A stretch of DNA of 64,000 nucleotides, taken from the NCBI GenBank assembly GCA_905116865.2, contig CAJHNH020006979.1, forward strand, positions 296,252 through 360,251, given 5' to 3'. The notes under the pieces are model-generated. The model saw only the letters and a program-made list of their open reading frames with translations, did no database searches and was not told the DNA's origin. Below, one piece after another: positions 1-11,410 of the stretch (the stretch's first letter is position 1; every line of letters starts with the position of its first letter). A program made the translations under genes and the position numbers. Source of the DNA: Candidula unifasciata. Taxonomy: Eukaryota; Mollusca; Gastropoda; Stylommatophora; Geomitridae.

Positions 1-26
1 CATACATACATACATACATACATACA
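1..26. repeat. (CATA)n microsatellite, right end of an array running off the window
   Basis: Perfect CATA repeat ending where unit A starts with AAGTTGATGATG. The same junction recurs at 3820, so this is the tail of a further array upstream and the macro-repeat probably continues beyond the window. Confidence 0.9.
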
Positions 27-685
27 AGTTGATGATGACACGAGTGATGATAATGACGATGATTATGATGATGATGACGATTATGACGACAACGACACAG
101 ATATATAAACCAAACTTACGACGCAACACCGAGATAACCCGATAACGGACATTGTGGTTAGTATACCAAAGCAAATCAAGTCTTTGCTGAACATTTCAGT
201 CTCTTTTTCGATGTTTCTGTGCAGTCTTTGAAGCCCTGCTAAACGTGGCTTCTAAAGTTAATCGGTTGCAAACAAACTGACCTGATTAACTGTTAAATTA
301 TAAATACACTGCTGTCTGTTTTAATTGAATGCACAGGCATTCACGACAGTCTTATGTCATTTTTCAATATTGCAGGATAAACTTTCATTGATTGATTAAA
401 TTGTATTGTAAATCTTCGTCTACTTCTTACTGCATCCCTGATTTATAGCGACATTCTGCGGTGTCTAGTACGGCTCTAATTTGAGGACAGATTGACAATT
501 TACATCACTACCTCTCACAGGTGACGTTAATAGGCGTGTGTTGTCATGGATTCACACAAACTTGTGTATCATGTACTTTCAGACCGTATAGCCAATAAGG
601 TGCTGAGTTGGTAATCTTGTCTCCATGCAATCTTCTGTCTTCTATGCTGTCTTGTGTGCTGTCAGTCTTATAGTCATTGCTGTAC

Positions 686-925
686 ATTAGTTAGTTGTGT
701 ATCCTTCACATGATGAACCAACCCCAGCATTTTTTGGCTGTTGTGGTTTCTCTAGGCAAATTTTACGTTCAGTAGTTTGCCATTGCCACTGAACGCTCAG
801 CTCTCGGTATTACGATCGAAACCAACGCAAGACAAATCGCCCGCAGCTGGGATCGAACCCGGCACATCAGCATTACGAAGCGCGTTCGTAATGCCTACGC
901 TACAGGAGGGCTTTATGACCCGAGA
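686..925 (-). mobile_element. tRNA-derived SINE, family 1 (unit A copy)
   Basis: Read on the minus strand, it has a tRNA-like head with a B-box-like GGTTCGATCCC after a GCGTTACGAA-type A-box region. The body contains GGCAATGGCAAACTACTG and ends in GCTGGGGTTGGTTC. Related copies lie at about 4446-4685, 28465-28710, 43318-43580 and 54702-54935. It is duplicated together with the whole segment. Confidence 0.75.
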
Positions 926-1084
926 GAAATGTCTTGCTACTGTTTATACACTTTTTTTTTTTTTTTTTTTAATCTTTTGTGGAGCGAGAACCTGCATAGA
1001 ACCATAATGAGGAAAGACTCAACTTTGAGTCTAATAAACATCCATGACCTGAAACATGACCTGAATCACTGTAGTCAGGGGTCG

Positions 1085-1645
1085 ATTGAGTCAGATGTTG
1101 CTGTAGTCGAGAGTCTCTAAAGTCATGGGTCGCTCTAGTCAGGAGTCTCTGTAGTCAGGATTCACTGTAGTCAGGGGTCTGTGTAGTCAGTAGTCTCTTT
1201 AGTCAGGAGTCTCTGTAGTCAGAAGTCTTTGTAGTCAGGAGTCTCTTTAGTCAGGGGTCTCTGTAGTCAGAAGTCTCTTTAGTCAGGAGTCTCTGTAGTC
1301 AGTAGACTCTGTAGTCAGGAGTCACAGTATTCAGAAGTCTCTGTAGTCTGGAGTCACTGTAGTCACAAGTCTCTGTAGTCACGAGTCTATGTAGTCAGAA
1401 GTCTCTGTAGTCAGGAGTCTCTGTAGTCAGAAGTCTCTGTAGTCAGAAGTCTCTGTAGTCAGAAGTCTCTGTAGTCAGGGGTCTCTGTAGTCAGGAGTCT
1501 CTGTAGTCAGGAGTCACTGTAGTCAGAAGTCTCTGTAGTCAATGGTCTCTGTAGTCAGGGGTCTCTGTAGTCAGGGGTCTCTGTAGTCAGGAGTCTCTGT
1601 AGTCAGGGCTCTCTGTAGTCACGAGTCTCTGTAGTCAGGAGTCAC
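1085..1645. repeat. 16-bp minisatellite (TCTCTGTAGTCAGGAG)n
   Basis: About 35 imperfect copies of a 16-bp unit, varying mainly at AGGAG, AGAAG and AGGGG. Unit B has a shorter version at about 4825-5220, so copy number changed after the segmental duplication. Confidence 0.95.
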
Positions 1646-1885
1646 TTATCACAGACATTAAGACACAAGTGACAAAAGTGCCATTCACAGTTCATCTTTT
1701 ACGTAAATGATTAAAATTGTCACCTAGTGCTCATATCAAATATGTGTGATTTAAGTGTCTTTTAACCATCATCTTAGACAAAAATGATGTGAATATCATT
1801 TGCGAATATACTGTTCATAATTGTTTGAAGTGTCATATATCTAGTGATCATTACAGACACGAATTATTAGTTACAACTGCCGTTC

Positions 1886-2097
1886 ATCTAAGACATCGGT
1901 TCTCAACCTGTGGGTCGCGAATCTATTGTGGATTGAACGACCTTTCACAGGGGTCCCTAAAATCCATCGGAAAACACATATTTACTGAAGTTATAAAGTA
2001 GCAACGAAAATAATTGTATGGTTGTGTGTCGCCACAACACGTGGAACTGTATTAAAGTGTCGCGTTATTAGGAAGGCAGAGAACCAATAATCTAAGA
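1886..2097 (+). mobile_element. SPIN/URR1-like non-autonomous hAT element with 8-bp target duplication (unit A)
   Basis: The 196 bp element (1894-2089) starts CATCGGTTCTCAACC and ends GGCAGAGAACCAATA. It is flanked by a perfect 8-bp direct repeat ATCTAAGA at 1886-1893 and 2090-2097, the hAT signature. Internal blocks such as CCTTTCACAGGGGTC, CGGAAAACACATAT, GTAGCAACGAAAATAA and GGAACTGTATTAAAG match my memory of the SPIN/URR1 non-autonomous family. There is no transposase, so mobilisation would need an autonomous hAT elsewhere. Confidence 0.8.
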
Positions 2098-2285
2098 CAT
2101 AAATGAATAAAGTGCCACACATCTCTCATGTCAAACATAAATGAATAATGAGTCACACATCGCTCATCTCAAACATAAATAAATAAAGTGTCACACATCG
2201 CTCATCTCAAACATAAATGAATAAAGTGTCACACATCGCTCCTCTCAAACATAAATAATTAAGGTGTCACACAGAGACATAAACA
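2095..2285. repeat. 38-bp minisatellite (ACATAAATGAATAAAGTGTCACACATCGCTCATCTCAA)
   Basis: About five copies of a 38-bp unit built around GTGTCACACATCGCTC. Unit B has about eight copies at 5672-5965. Confidence 0.9.
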
Positions 2286-2621
2286 AGTAAGTGTCATTTA
2301 TTGATCTTCCCAGTAAAATTAGGATAAAAGTGTCACCAAGAATTGATCAATAACTTTACACATTAGTTCAGTCACCAAATAAAAATCGCGGCTTAAACTG
2401 CCCAACAAAATGACTAATCTAGACATATATGCAAACTTGACTGACCAACAAGTCAAAGGTCCTACTTACGAACACATTTGAAAATCATTAAGTTCTAGTT
2501 GAACTCCACAGCACTGCAGACTTGCAACTACTTGTCACAGCATTCATCGTTTTCTTTGCATTCCTGTCCGGATTTGATGCAGCGAGACAATGTAGGTTGC
2601 TGGATAAGTCACAATCTTTAT

Positions 2622-3820
2622 ATACATACATACATACATACATGTGGATACATACATACATACATACATACATACATACATACATACATACATGTGGATA
2701 CATACATACATACATACATACATACATACATACATACATACATACATACATACATACATACATACATACATACATACATACATACATACATACATACATA
2801 CATGTGGATACATATATACATACATACATACATACATACATACATACATACATACATACATACATACATACATACATACATACATACATACATACATACA
2901 TACATACATACATACATACATACATACATACATACATACATACATACATACATACATACATACATACATACATACATACATACATACATACATACATACA
3001 TACATACATACATACATACATACATACATACATACATACATACATACATACATACATACATACATACATACATACATACATACATACATACATGCATGCA
3101 TGCATGCATGCATGCATGCATGCATGCATGCATACATACATACATACATACATACATACATACATACATACATACATACATACATACATACATACATACA
3201 TGCATGCATGCATACATACATACATACATACATACATACATACATACATACATACATACATACATACATACATACATACATACATACATACATACATACA
3301 TACATACATACATACATACATACATACATACATACATACATACATACATACATACATACATACATACATACATACATACATACATACATACATACATACA
3401 TACATACATACATACATACATACATACATACATACATACATACATACATACATACATACATACATACATACATACATACATACATACATACATACATACA
3501 TACATACATACATACATACATACATACATACATACATACATACATACATACATACATACATACATACATACATACATACATACATACATACATACATACA
3601 TACATACATACATACATACATACATACATACATACATACATACATACATACATACATACATACATACATACATACATACATACATACATACATACATACA
3701 TACATACATACATACATACATACATACATACATACATACATACATACATACATACATACATACATACATACATACATACATACATACATACATACATACA
3801 TACATACATACATACATACA
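2622..3820. repeat. Giant (CATA)n microsatellite, near perfect
   Basis: About 1.2 kb of CATA repeats. The only interruptions are a few CATGTGGATA blocks near the left end and two (CATG)n patches at about 3093-3131 and 3199-3211. A 4-bp unit without stops stays open in all frames, giving apparent proteins of YIHT or MYVC repeats. These are not genes. Confidence 0.98.
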
Positions 3821-4445
3821 AGTTGATGATGACACGAGTGATGATAATAAGGATGAATATGATGATGATGACGATTATGACGACAACGACACAGATATAT
3901 AAACCAAACTTACGACGCAACACCGAGATAACCCGATAACGGACATTGTGGTTAGTATACCAAAGCAAATCAAGGCTTTGCTGAACATTTCAGTCTCTTT
4001 TTCGATGTTTCTGTGCAGTCTTTGAAACCCTGCTAAACGTGGCTTCTAAAGTTAATCGGTTGCAGACTGCTGTCTGTTTTAATTGAATGCACAGGCATTC
4101 ACGACAGAGTCTTATGTCATTTTTCAATATTGCAGGATAAACTTTCATTGATTGATTAAATTGTATTGTAAATCTTCGTCTACTTCTTACTGCATCCCTG
4201 ATTTATAGCGACATTCTGCGGTGTCTAGTACAGCTCTAATTTGAGGACAGATTGACGATTTACATCACTACCTCTCACAGGTGACGTTAATAGGCGTGTG
4301 TTGTCATGTATTCCCACAAACTTGTGTATCATGTACTGTCAGACCGTATAGCCAATAAGGTGCTGAGTTGGTAATCTTGTCTCCATGCAATCTTTTGTCT
4401 TGTATGTTGTCTTGTGTGCTGTCAGTCTTATAGTCAGTGCTGTAC

Positions 4446-4685
4446 ATTAGTTAGTTGTGTATCCTTCACATGATGAACCAACCCCAGCATTTTTTGGCTG
4501 TTGTGGTTTCTCTAGGCAAATTTTACGTTCAGTAGTTTGCCATTGCCACTGAACGCTCAGCTCTCGGTATTACGATCGAAACCAACGCAAGACAAATCGC
4601 CCGCAGCTGGGATCGAACCCGGCACCCCAGCATTACGCAGCGCGTTCGTAATGCCTACGCTACAGGAGGGCTTTATGACCCGAGA
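4446..4685 (-). mobile_element. tRNA-derived SINE, family 1 (unit B copy)
   Basis: Duplicate of the SINE at 686-925. The same B-box-like GGTTCGATCCC and body are present, with only a few substitutions visible. Confidence 0.75.
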
Positions 4686-5461
4686 GAAATGTCTTGCTAC
4701 TGTTTATACACTTCTTTTTCCTTTATCTTGTGTGCTGCGAGAACCTGCATTGAAGCATAAGAGGAAAGACTCAACTTTGAGTCTAATAAACATCCATGAC
4801 CTAAAACATGACCTGAACCACTGTAGTCAGGGGTCGATTGAGTCAGGTGTTGTTGTAGTCGAGAGTCTCTAAAGTCATGGGTCGCTCTAGTCAGGAGTCT
4901 CTGTAGTCAGGATTCACTGTAGTCAGGGGTCTGTGTAGTCAGTAGTCTCTTTAGTCAGGAGTCTCTGTAGTCAGAAGTCTCTGTAGTCAGGAGTCTCTTT
5001 AGTCAGTTGTCTCTGTAGTCAGAAGTCTCTGTAGTCAGGAGTCTCTGTAGTCAGGAGTCTCTGTAGTCAGAAGTCTCTGTAGTCAGGAGTCTCTATAGTC
5101 AGAAGTCTCTGTAGTCAGAAGTCTCTGTAGTCAATGGTCTCTGTAGTCAGGGGTCTCTGTTGTCAGTAGTCTCTGTAGTCAGGGCTCTCTGTAGTCACGA
5201 GTCTCTGTAGTCAGGAGTCACTTATCACAGACATTAAGTCACAAGTGACAAAAGTGCCATTCACAGTTCATCTTTTACGTAAATGATTAAAATTGTCACC
5301 TAGTGCTCATATCAAATATGTGTGATTAAAATGTCTTTTAACCATCATCTTAGACAAAAATGATGTGAATATCATTTGCGAATATACTGTTCATAATTGT
5401 TTGAAGTGTCATATATCTAGTGATCATTACAGACACGAATTATTAGTTACAACTGCCGTTC

Positions 5462-5673
5462 ATCTAAGACATCGGTTCTCAACCTGTGGGTCGCGAATCT
5501 ATTGTGGATTGAACGACCTTTCACAGGGGTCCCTAAAATCCATCGGAAAACACATATTTACTGAAGTTATAAAGTAGCAACGAAAATAATTGTATGGTTG
5601 TGTGTCGCCACAACACGTGGAACTGTATTAAAGTGTCGCGTTATTAGGAAGGCAGAGAACCAATAATCTAAGA
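5462..5673 (+). mobile_element. SPIN/URR1-like hAT element with 8-bp target duplication (unit B)
   Basis: 196 bp element at 5470-5665 with ATCTAAGA at 5462-5469 and 5666-5673, identical in layout to the unit A copy. It is a passive duplicate, not an independent insertion. Confidence 0.8.
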
Positions 5674-5965
5674 CATAAATGAATAAAGTGCCACACATCT
5701 CTCATCTCAAACATAAATTAATAATGAGTCACACATCGCTCATTTCAAACATAAAAAAATAAAGTGTCACACATCGCTCATCTCAAACATAAATGAATAA
5801 AGTGTCACACATCGCTCCTCTTAAACATAAATAATTAAGGTGTCACACATCGCTCATCTCAAACATAAATGAATAAAGTGTCACACATCGCTCATCTCAA
5901 ACATAAATGAATAAAGTGTCACACATCGCTCCTCTCAAACATAAATAAATAAGGTGTCACACCGA
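5672..5965. repeat. 38-bp minisatellite, expanded relative to unit A
   Basis: About eight copies of the same 38-bp unit seen at 2095-2285. Two or three additional units account for much of the length difference between the segments here. Confidence 0.9.
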
Positions 5966-6311
5966 GACATAAACAAGTAAGTGTCATTTATTGATCTTCC
6001 CAGTAAAATTAGGATAAAAGTGTCACCAAGAATTGATCAATAACTTTACACATTAGTTCAGTCACCAAATAAAAATCGCGGCTTAAACTGCCCAACAAAA
6101 TGACTAATCTAGACATATATGCAAACTTGACTGACCAACAAGTCAAAGGTCCTACTTACGAACACATTTGAAAATCATTAAGTTCTAGTTGAACTCCACA
6201 GCACTGCAGACTTGCAACTACTTGTCACAGCATTCATCGTTTATTTTGCATTCCTGTCCGGATTTGATGCAGCGAGACAATGTAGGTTGCTGGATAAGTC
6301 ACAATCTTTAT

Positions 6312-6720
6312 ATACATACATACATACATGTGGATATATACATATATACATACATACAAGCATACATACATACATACATACATACATACATACATCATAC
6401 ATACATACAATACATAATTCATACATACATACATACATACATACATACATACATACATACATACAACACATACATAACATACATACATACATACATACAT
6501 ACATACAACATACATACATACATACATACATACATACATACATACATACATACATACATACATACATACATACATACATACATACATACATCACATAACA
6601 GACATACATACATAACATACATACATACCATACATACATACATACATACATACATACATACATACATACATACATTACATAACATACATACATACATACA
6701 TACATACATACATACATACA

Positions 6721-6751
<31 letters not shown>

Positions 6752-6817
6752 CATACATACATACATACATACATACATACATACAACATACATACATACA
6801 GAACATACATACATACA

Positions 6818-6848
<31 letters not shown>

Positions 6849-7422
6849 CATACATACAACAGACATACATACATACATACATACATACATCTACATACAT
6901 ACATACATACATACATACATACCATACATACATACATACATACATAAATACATACATACATACATACATACATACATACATACATCACATACATACATAC
7001 ATACATACATACATACATACATACATACATACATACATACATACATAAATACATACATACATACATACATACATACAAGTACATACTACATACATACATA
7101 CAGGACAATACGATAGACATACATACATACATACATACATACATAGCATACATACATGACACAATACAGCACATACATACAGACATACATACATACATAC
7201 ATACTACTACATACATACATACAGACATACATACACGACATACATACATACATACATACATACATACATACATCAACATACATACATACATACACTACAT
7301 ACATACATACATACATACACTACATACACACTACATACATACTATTACATACATACATACAGACATACAATACATACATACATACATACATACATACATA
7401 CATACTACATACAATACAGACA

Positions 7423-7454
<32 letters not shown>

Positions 7455-8190
7455 ATACATACATACATACATAGACATACATACATGACATACATACATA
7501 CATACATACATACATACATACATTCAGACATACATACATACATACATACCTACATACATACATAACATACATACATACATACATACATACAATACATACA
7601 ACTACCATACATACATACATACATACATACATACATACATACATACATACATACATAACATACATACATACATACATACATACATACATACATACATGCG
7701 ACATACATACATACATATACATACATACATACATACATACATACATACATACAATACATACATACATACATACATACATACATACATACATACATACATA
7801 CAGGAATACATACATACAACAGACATACATACATACAGGCATACATACATACATACATACATACATACATACATACATACATACATACAGACATACATAC
7901 ATACATACATACATACATACATACATACATACATACATACATACATACATACATACATACATACATACATACTAAATACACATACATACATACATACATA
8001 CATACATACATACATAATACATACATGACATACATACATACATACATACATACATACATACATACAGACATACAGAATACATACATACATACATACATAC
8101 ATACATACATACATACATACATACATAACATACATATCAATACATACATACATACATACATACATACAGATACATACATACATACATACA

Positions 8191-8221
<31 letters not shown>

Positions 8222-8450
8222 CAATACATACATACATACATACATACATACAATAAATACATACATACATACAGACATACCTACATACATACATACATAA
8301 CATACATACATACATACATACATACTACATACATACATACATACATAATACATACCATACATACATACATACCATACATACATACATACATACATACATA
8401 CATACATACATACATACATACATAACCATACATACATACATACATACATA
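6312..8450. repeat. Giant degenerate (CATA)n microsatellite
   Basis: About 2.1 kb of CATA repeats broken roughly every 10-60 bp by one- to three-base changes and indels (CATCATA, CAACATA, CAGACATA, CATGACATA). This contrasts sharply with the nearly perfect array at 2622-3820. The MYVC/YIHT open frames are low-complexity artefacts. Confidence 0.97.
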
Positions 8451-8832
8451 TTATAGTCTTGTTAATTTTATGGAAATTTGTCAAGTGCCACTAGTTATTA
8501 TAGAAGGTAAGATGGTTGGTAACATAAAGTACGGGTCGTTAAATGGGAGCTGTTGTGAAGTGCGTAAGTTTTATGGCTTTCTTTCTGAAAGGGGTAGGTT
8601 TAATTTTCGGGCACATCATCATTATCATTATGTGCAGTGCCGATAAGCTAAAGTTTTCATGTTTTCTTTCTCACACGATCACCACAACCACGAATCATTT
8701 CTATGTTTTTGTCTTGCCAGGTTATGCAGGTATTTAACTCTTTGCCTTCCTCTTGCTCTCTTTCTATCAGTCTTGTCAGTTGTAGTCGAGTCCATTCCTT
8801 CTTATAATAAGTATCTGGATAATTTATCTAGG
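8451..8832. other. Unique sequence without recognisable gene
   Basis: AT-rich stretch following the microsatellite. Only a very short run near 8716-8735 (LPGYAGI) resembles the start of the RNase H LINE fragment that follows. Confidence 0.4.
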
Positions 8833-9175
8833 TTATGCCGGTGTGTTGGGAAATGACCAAACAGATAGACTGGCTGGCACTGCACCACTTGGTGGTGAAT
8901 TGATGTATGACAAGCTAGATGATGCGAGGGCCCTTTGGGAGCGAGTAAACAGTTGCGGAAGCGCCAATAGATCATTGCGGTCTAGGAAAAATGGCGTTGC
9001 CAGGAGTAAGCTGGGGATCTGGCCGATGCTCAACACTCAGGGGAAGGATCAGACGGATATACAATCAGACAGTTACTGGTGCCATTAAAATTGGAACTCT
9101 TCGCTTGCTGCTGAAGATGGGGACTTGGCACTTTTGGTAGGGTACCGAGAGCTGTGATGTCGATTCTTAATTAAA
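8833..9175 (+). mobile_element. LINE RNase H 3'-end fragment
   Basis: Encodes GYAGVLGNDQTDRLAGTAPLGG, the H...D end of a type I RNase H domain of non-LTR retrotransposons. It is followed by the conserved TYNQTVTGAI/LLLKMGT-like tail, with frameshifts. It ends near GAGCTGTGATGTCGATTCT, like related copies at 16845, 32515, 49835, 50880, 52490, 53585 (minus) and 62465 (minus). All begin close to the same RNase H motif. Confidence 0.75.
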
Positions 9176-9464
9176 AATTCAACATTCATAAGTCCACACA
9201 AAAGTATTAACTTCTCATTGCTTACAATCTTTGAAGTTTTGCAAACAGTTGCCAGATAACGATCTGGTGGTCATTTAGTGCCCAAAACTCTCCCTGTGGA
9301 GCACGTATTTGTTCCGTGTATCTGAAAATGTGTATGTTGTGAAATCATGTTATTCTTGACAGCTTGAATAAGGTAGTTTGCCATTGCTTTCGTTCTTGAC
9401 AGCGACAATACTGGTAGGGCGACCAAAGTCATTGCTTTATAGTGTAATCTTCAGCAATGCTTGA

Positions 9465-9935
9465 GATCATCATCATCATCATGTGCCCTTCCAACTGTCG
9501 TAGACGTTCATGCGTCTCCACTGATCACAATCCCCGGTTGCTTGGAACAGCTCTCTTGATGATATTCTTCCATTAAATCGTTTTAGCCCATCCAGCATCA
9601 TCTCTCTTAGTCTGCCTCTACCATGTTTTCCACTGATCTTTCCAGTTGTCACGATGTTCTTCAATGTCTCTCTTCTCATTACGTGGCCAAAGAACAGTGT
9701 TGGTCTCTTTCTTATTGTTGTGTTTCATTCTGTGTTTTCTCATGCGTTTTCTTTGGAAAATAATGTGGTGGTTTCCCGTTGCCTTTCACATCCATATGGG
9801 GTATTGTTACCTGCACCTTTGACAGTAGTTTCTGACTGTCAGGACAAGTGGGTACTCTTCTCTGCTCATCTGCGGAGTGCTCCACTTGTTCCGGTAGATA
9901 CTCGGTTCCCATATCTGCGTTAGTCACACCATGGT
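9465..9935 (-). mobile_element. LINE 3'-terminal fragment (RTE-like tail)
   Basis: The minus-strand frame 9479-9679 reads MRRETLKNIVTTGKISGKHG then GRGRLREMMLDGLKRFNG. This is the typical basic C-terminal tail of molluscan LINE ORF2 (RGRPREMMLDGLRRWHG type). It ends in a (GAT)n tail at about 9470. Related tails lie at 40725 and 63430 on the minus strand. The frame upstream (9700-9935) is disrupted. Confidence 0.7.
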
Positions 9936-10099
9936 GTGTTCTCCACCTTCCACCACTTGGAGATGCAGTTTGTGATTTTCCCTTTCATCAAATTTGAGAC
10001 CAGGATGGCATTTCTCAAATTCTCTAGGTACTTTCTGGAGGGCAGCTTAAGATCATGCCCATGAATTATTTGTCGGCTGCTTCTGCACCTGTTCCCATG

Positions 10100-10142
10100 G
10101 TTTCACGTTACCCTTACGGGGGGGGGGGGGGGCGGGGGCGAA
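10100..10142. repeat. Poly-G/G-rich tract
   Basis: A run of about 18 G residues interrupted once by C, within a unique stretch (9936-10530) in which I recognise no gene. Confidence 0.85.
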
Positions 10143-10534
10143 AGGGTACTGCACCTTGCCCAAACGTGTCCTTGAGTCTAGCGTAGAGAAGGAGGTCAAT
10201 TCCAATTCGTCCAACAAAAATTCCAAATTTGATCCTTTTTCAGCTGCCTGGAGGCCTGCTATATGAAGGAAGGTTTCTTTGCTGTCCTATTTGATTTCCT
10301 TTTATTTGTGGTGTGTAGTCACACCTGATATTCCGGTTCGACGGAGTGTGGAGGAGTAGTGGTAGTAAGATAGGCTGCAAATGAGAGATCTAATTTGCTC
10401 GAATGTGAGAAGGAGGCACCTTACTTCTCCTTTAATAGAGGATACTCCTACCCCGCTACCCTATTGTAGAATACACTTAGAGGTCATCACCCAAGCATTG
10501 AAAGTGGTACTTTGTGCGACGGTACAGTCTAGGT

Positions 10535-10800
10535 CAGTGGCTCCCAACCTTCCTAATGCCGCGACCCTTTAGTACTGTTCCCTCATGTTGTGACGAACCT
10601 TTAGTACTGTTCCCTCATGTTGTGACGACCCTTTAGTACTGTTCCCTCATGTTGTGACGACCCTTTAGTACTGTTCCCTCATGTTGTGACGATCCACAAT
10701 TATTTTCCTTCATAACTTCAATGAATATGTGTTTTCCGGTGGTCTTAGGCGACCCCTGTGAAAGGGTAGTTCGACCCACACAAAAAAGGGTCGCCACCAG
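10535..10800 (-). mobile_element. SPIN/URR1-like hAT element, internally expanded and truncated
   Basis: Starts CAGTGGCTCCCAACCTTCC, the family end in reverse orientation. It continues with TGCCGCGACCCTTTAGTACTG, GTGTTTTCCGGTGGTCTTAG and GACCCCTGTGAAAGGGT. A 32-bp internal segment (CCTTTAGTACTGTTCCCTCA onward) is repeated four times in tandem at about 10565-10692. The distal end is truncated near GGGTCGCC and no target duplication is evident. Confidence 0.75.
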
Positions 10801-10971
10801 CAGGGCATTGTTCTCATTCTTCGGAGAGAAAAGAGCTTCTGAGTCTGTTCCCATCCACTCTCGTATACCTCCTCTCACTGTTGATTAGTTTTTGTCTTGT
10901 TATTCGGTCGTTTTCAATAATTCTGATTTCTTCACTTATTTGGTTTTTAAATAAGTAACAATGTGCAATAG

Positions 10972-11208
10972 TAACGAACCCTTTTCCACGCCATCAGGCG
11001 TACTGGGCCTATAGGGCTAGACCTAATTCTTAAAGGCTCATCGGCCCTAGGTGGGTGATGTGGTTAACATCACATAGGCTGCCTTTACCTCCCAGGACTA
11101 TACCTGGTACCCACTTAAGGCTTGGTCCACCTGGGAGCTAGGTCGTTTTTTTTTTTTTTTTTAAGAGGGCGGCTCTGTCAGGACCAAAACCCATGACATT
11201 CTGACCCA
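10972..11208 (-). mobile_element. tRNA-derived SINE, family 2
   Basis: On the minus strand it has the block GCTCCCAGGTGGACC, GGGTACCAGGTA, GGAGGTAAAGGCAGCC and GATGTTAACCACATCACCC, then a CGCCTGATGGCGTGGAAAAG end. Relatives lie at 14130, 16590 (-), 28705 (-), 33060, 42975, 58420 and 61540. Confidence 0.7.
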
Positions 11209-11214
11209 CATAAT

Positions 11215-11410
11215 CAGCGGTTCTCAAACTATGGGTGGCAAACCTTCTGGGATCCATCGATCTTTTCACAGGGGTCGCTTAAGACCTTCGGAAATCACAT
11301 ATTCGTTGAAGTTATAATGTAGCAACGAAAATAAGTGTATAGTTCGGGGTCGCCACAACACTAGGAACTGTATTAAAAGGTCACCGCATAAGGAAGTTTG
11401 AGATCCACTG
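11215..11410 (+). mobile_element. SPIN/URR1-like hAT element, full-length 196 bp
   Basis: Starts CAGCGGTTCTCAAAC and ends GTTTGAGATCCACTG, giving clear terminal inverted repeats. Its length is exactly that of the 1894 and 5470 copies. No matching 8-bp flanks remain (CACATAAT versus GGTGTAAA). It sits a few bases from the family 2 SINE. Confidence 0.8.

Larger units (their letters stand above)
27..2621. repeat. Segmental tandem duplication, unit A
   Basis: This segment is near-identical to 3821-6311, offset by about 3.6-3.8 kb. It contains, in order, a unique stretch (27-685), a minus-strand tRNA-derived SINE (about 686-925), a 16-bp minisatellite (about 1085-1645), a SPIN-like hAT element (1894-2089) and a 38-bp minisatellite (about 2095-2285). 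It ends at a (CATA)n array. Differences from unit B are small substitutions, an extra stretch around 266-302, a longer 16-bp array and a shorter 38-bp array. I see no host gene here. A short stretch at 2522-2620 could encode a hydrophobic, signal-peptide-like run (VTAFIVFFAFLSGFDAA) after a possible AG acceptor, but it has no upstream ATG and runs into the microsatellite. Confidence 0.9.
3821..6311. repeat. Segmental tandem duplication, unit B
   Basis: Second copy of unit A with the same order: SINE (about 4446-4685), 16-bp minisatellite (about 4825-5220), SPIN-like element with the same target duplication (5462-5673) and 38-bp minisatellite (5672-5965). The shared insertion sites show that SINE and hAT insertion predate the duplication. 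The array contractions and expansions postdate it. Confidence 0.9.

Noticed and set aside
700..925. Possible tRNA gene
   Set aside because: Only a B-box-like GGTTCGATCCC in a repeated element; no cloverleaf could be completed, so it was called a SINE.
2488..3968. Open frames of over 400 codons of YIHT and MYVC repeats
   Set aside because: They are translations of a 4-bp (CATA)n microsatellite, which lacks stops in every frame on both strands.
6189..8449. Many overlapping frames rich in MYVC/YIHT
   Set aside because: The same microsatellite artefact, broken by indels.
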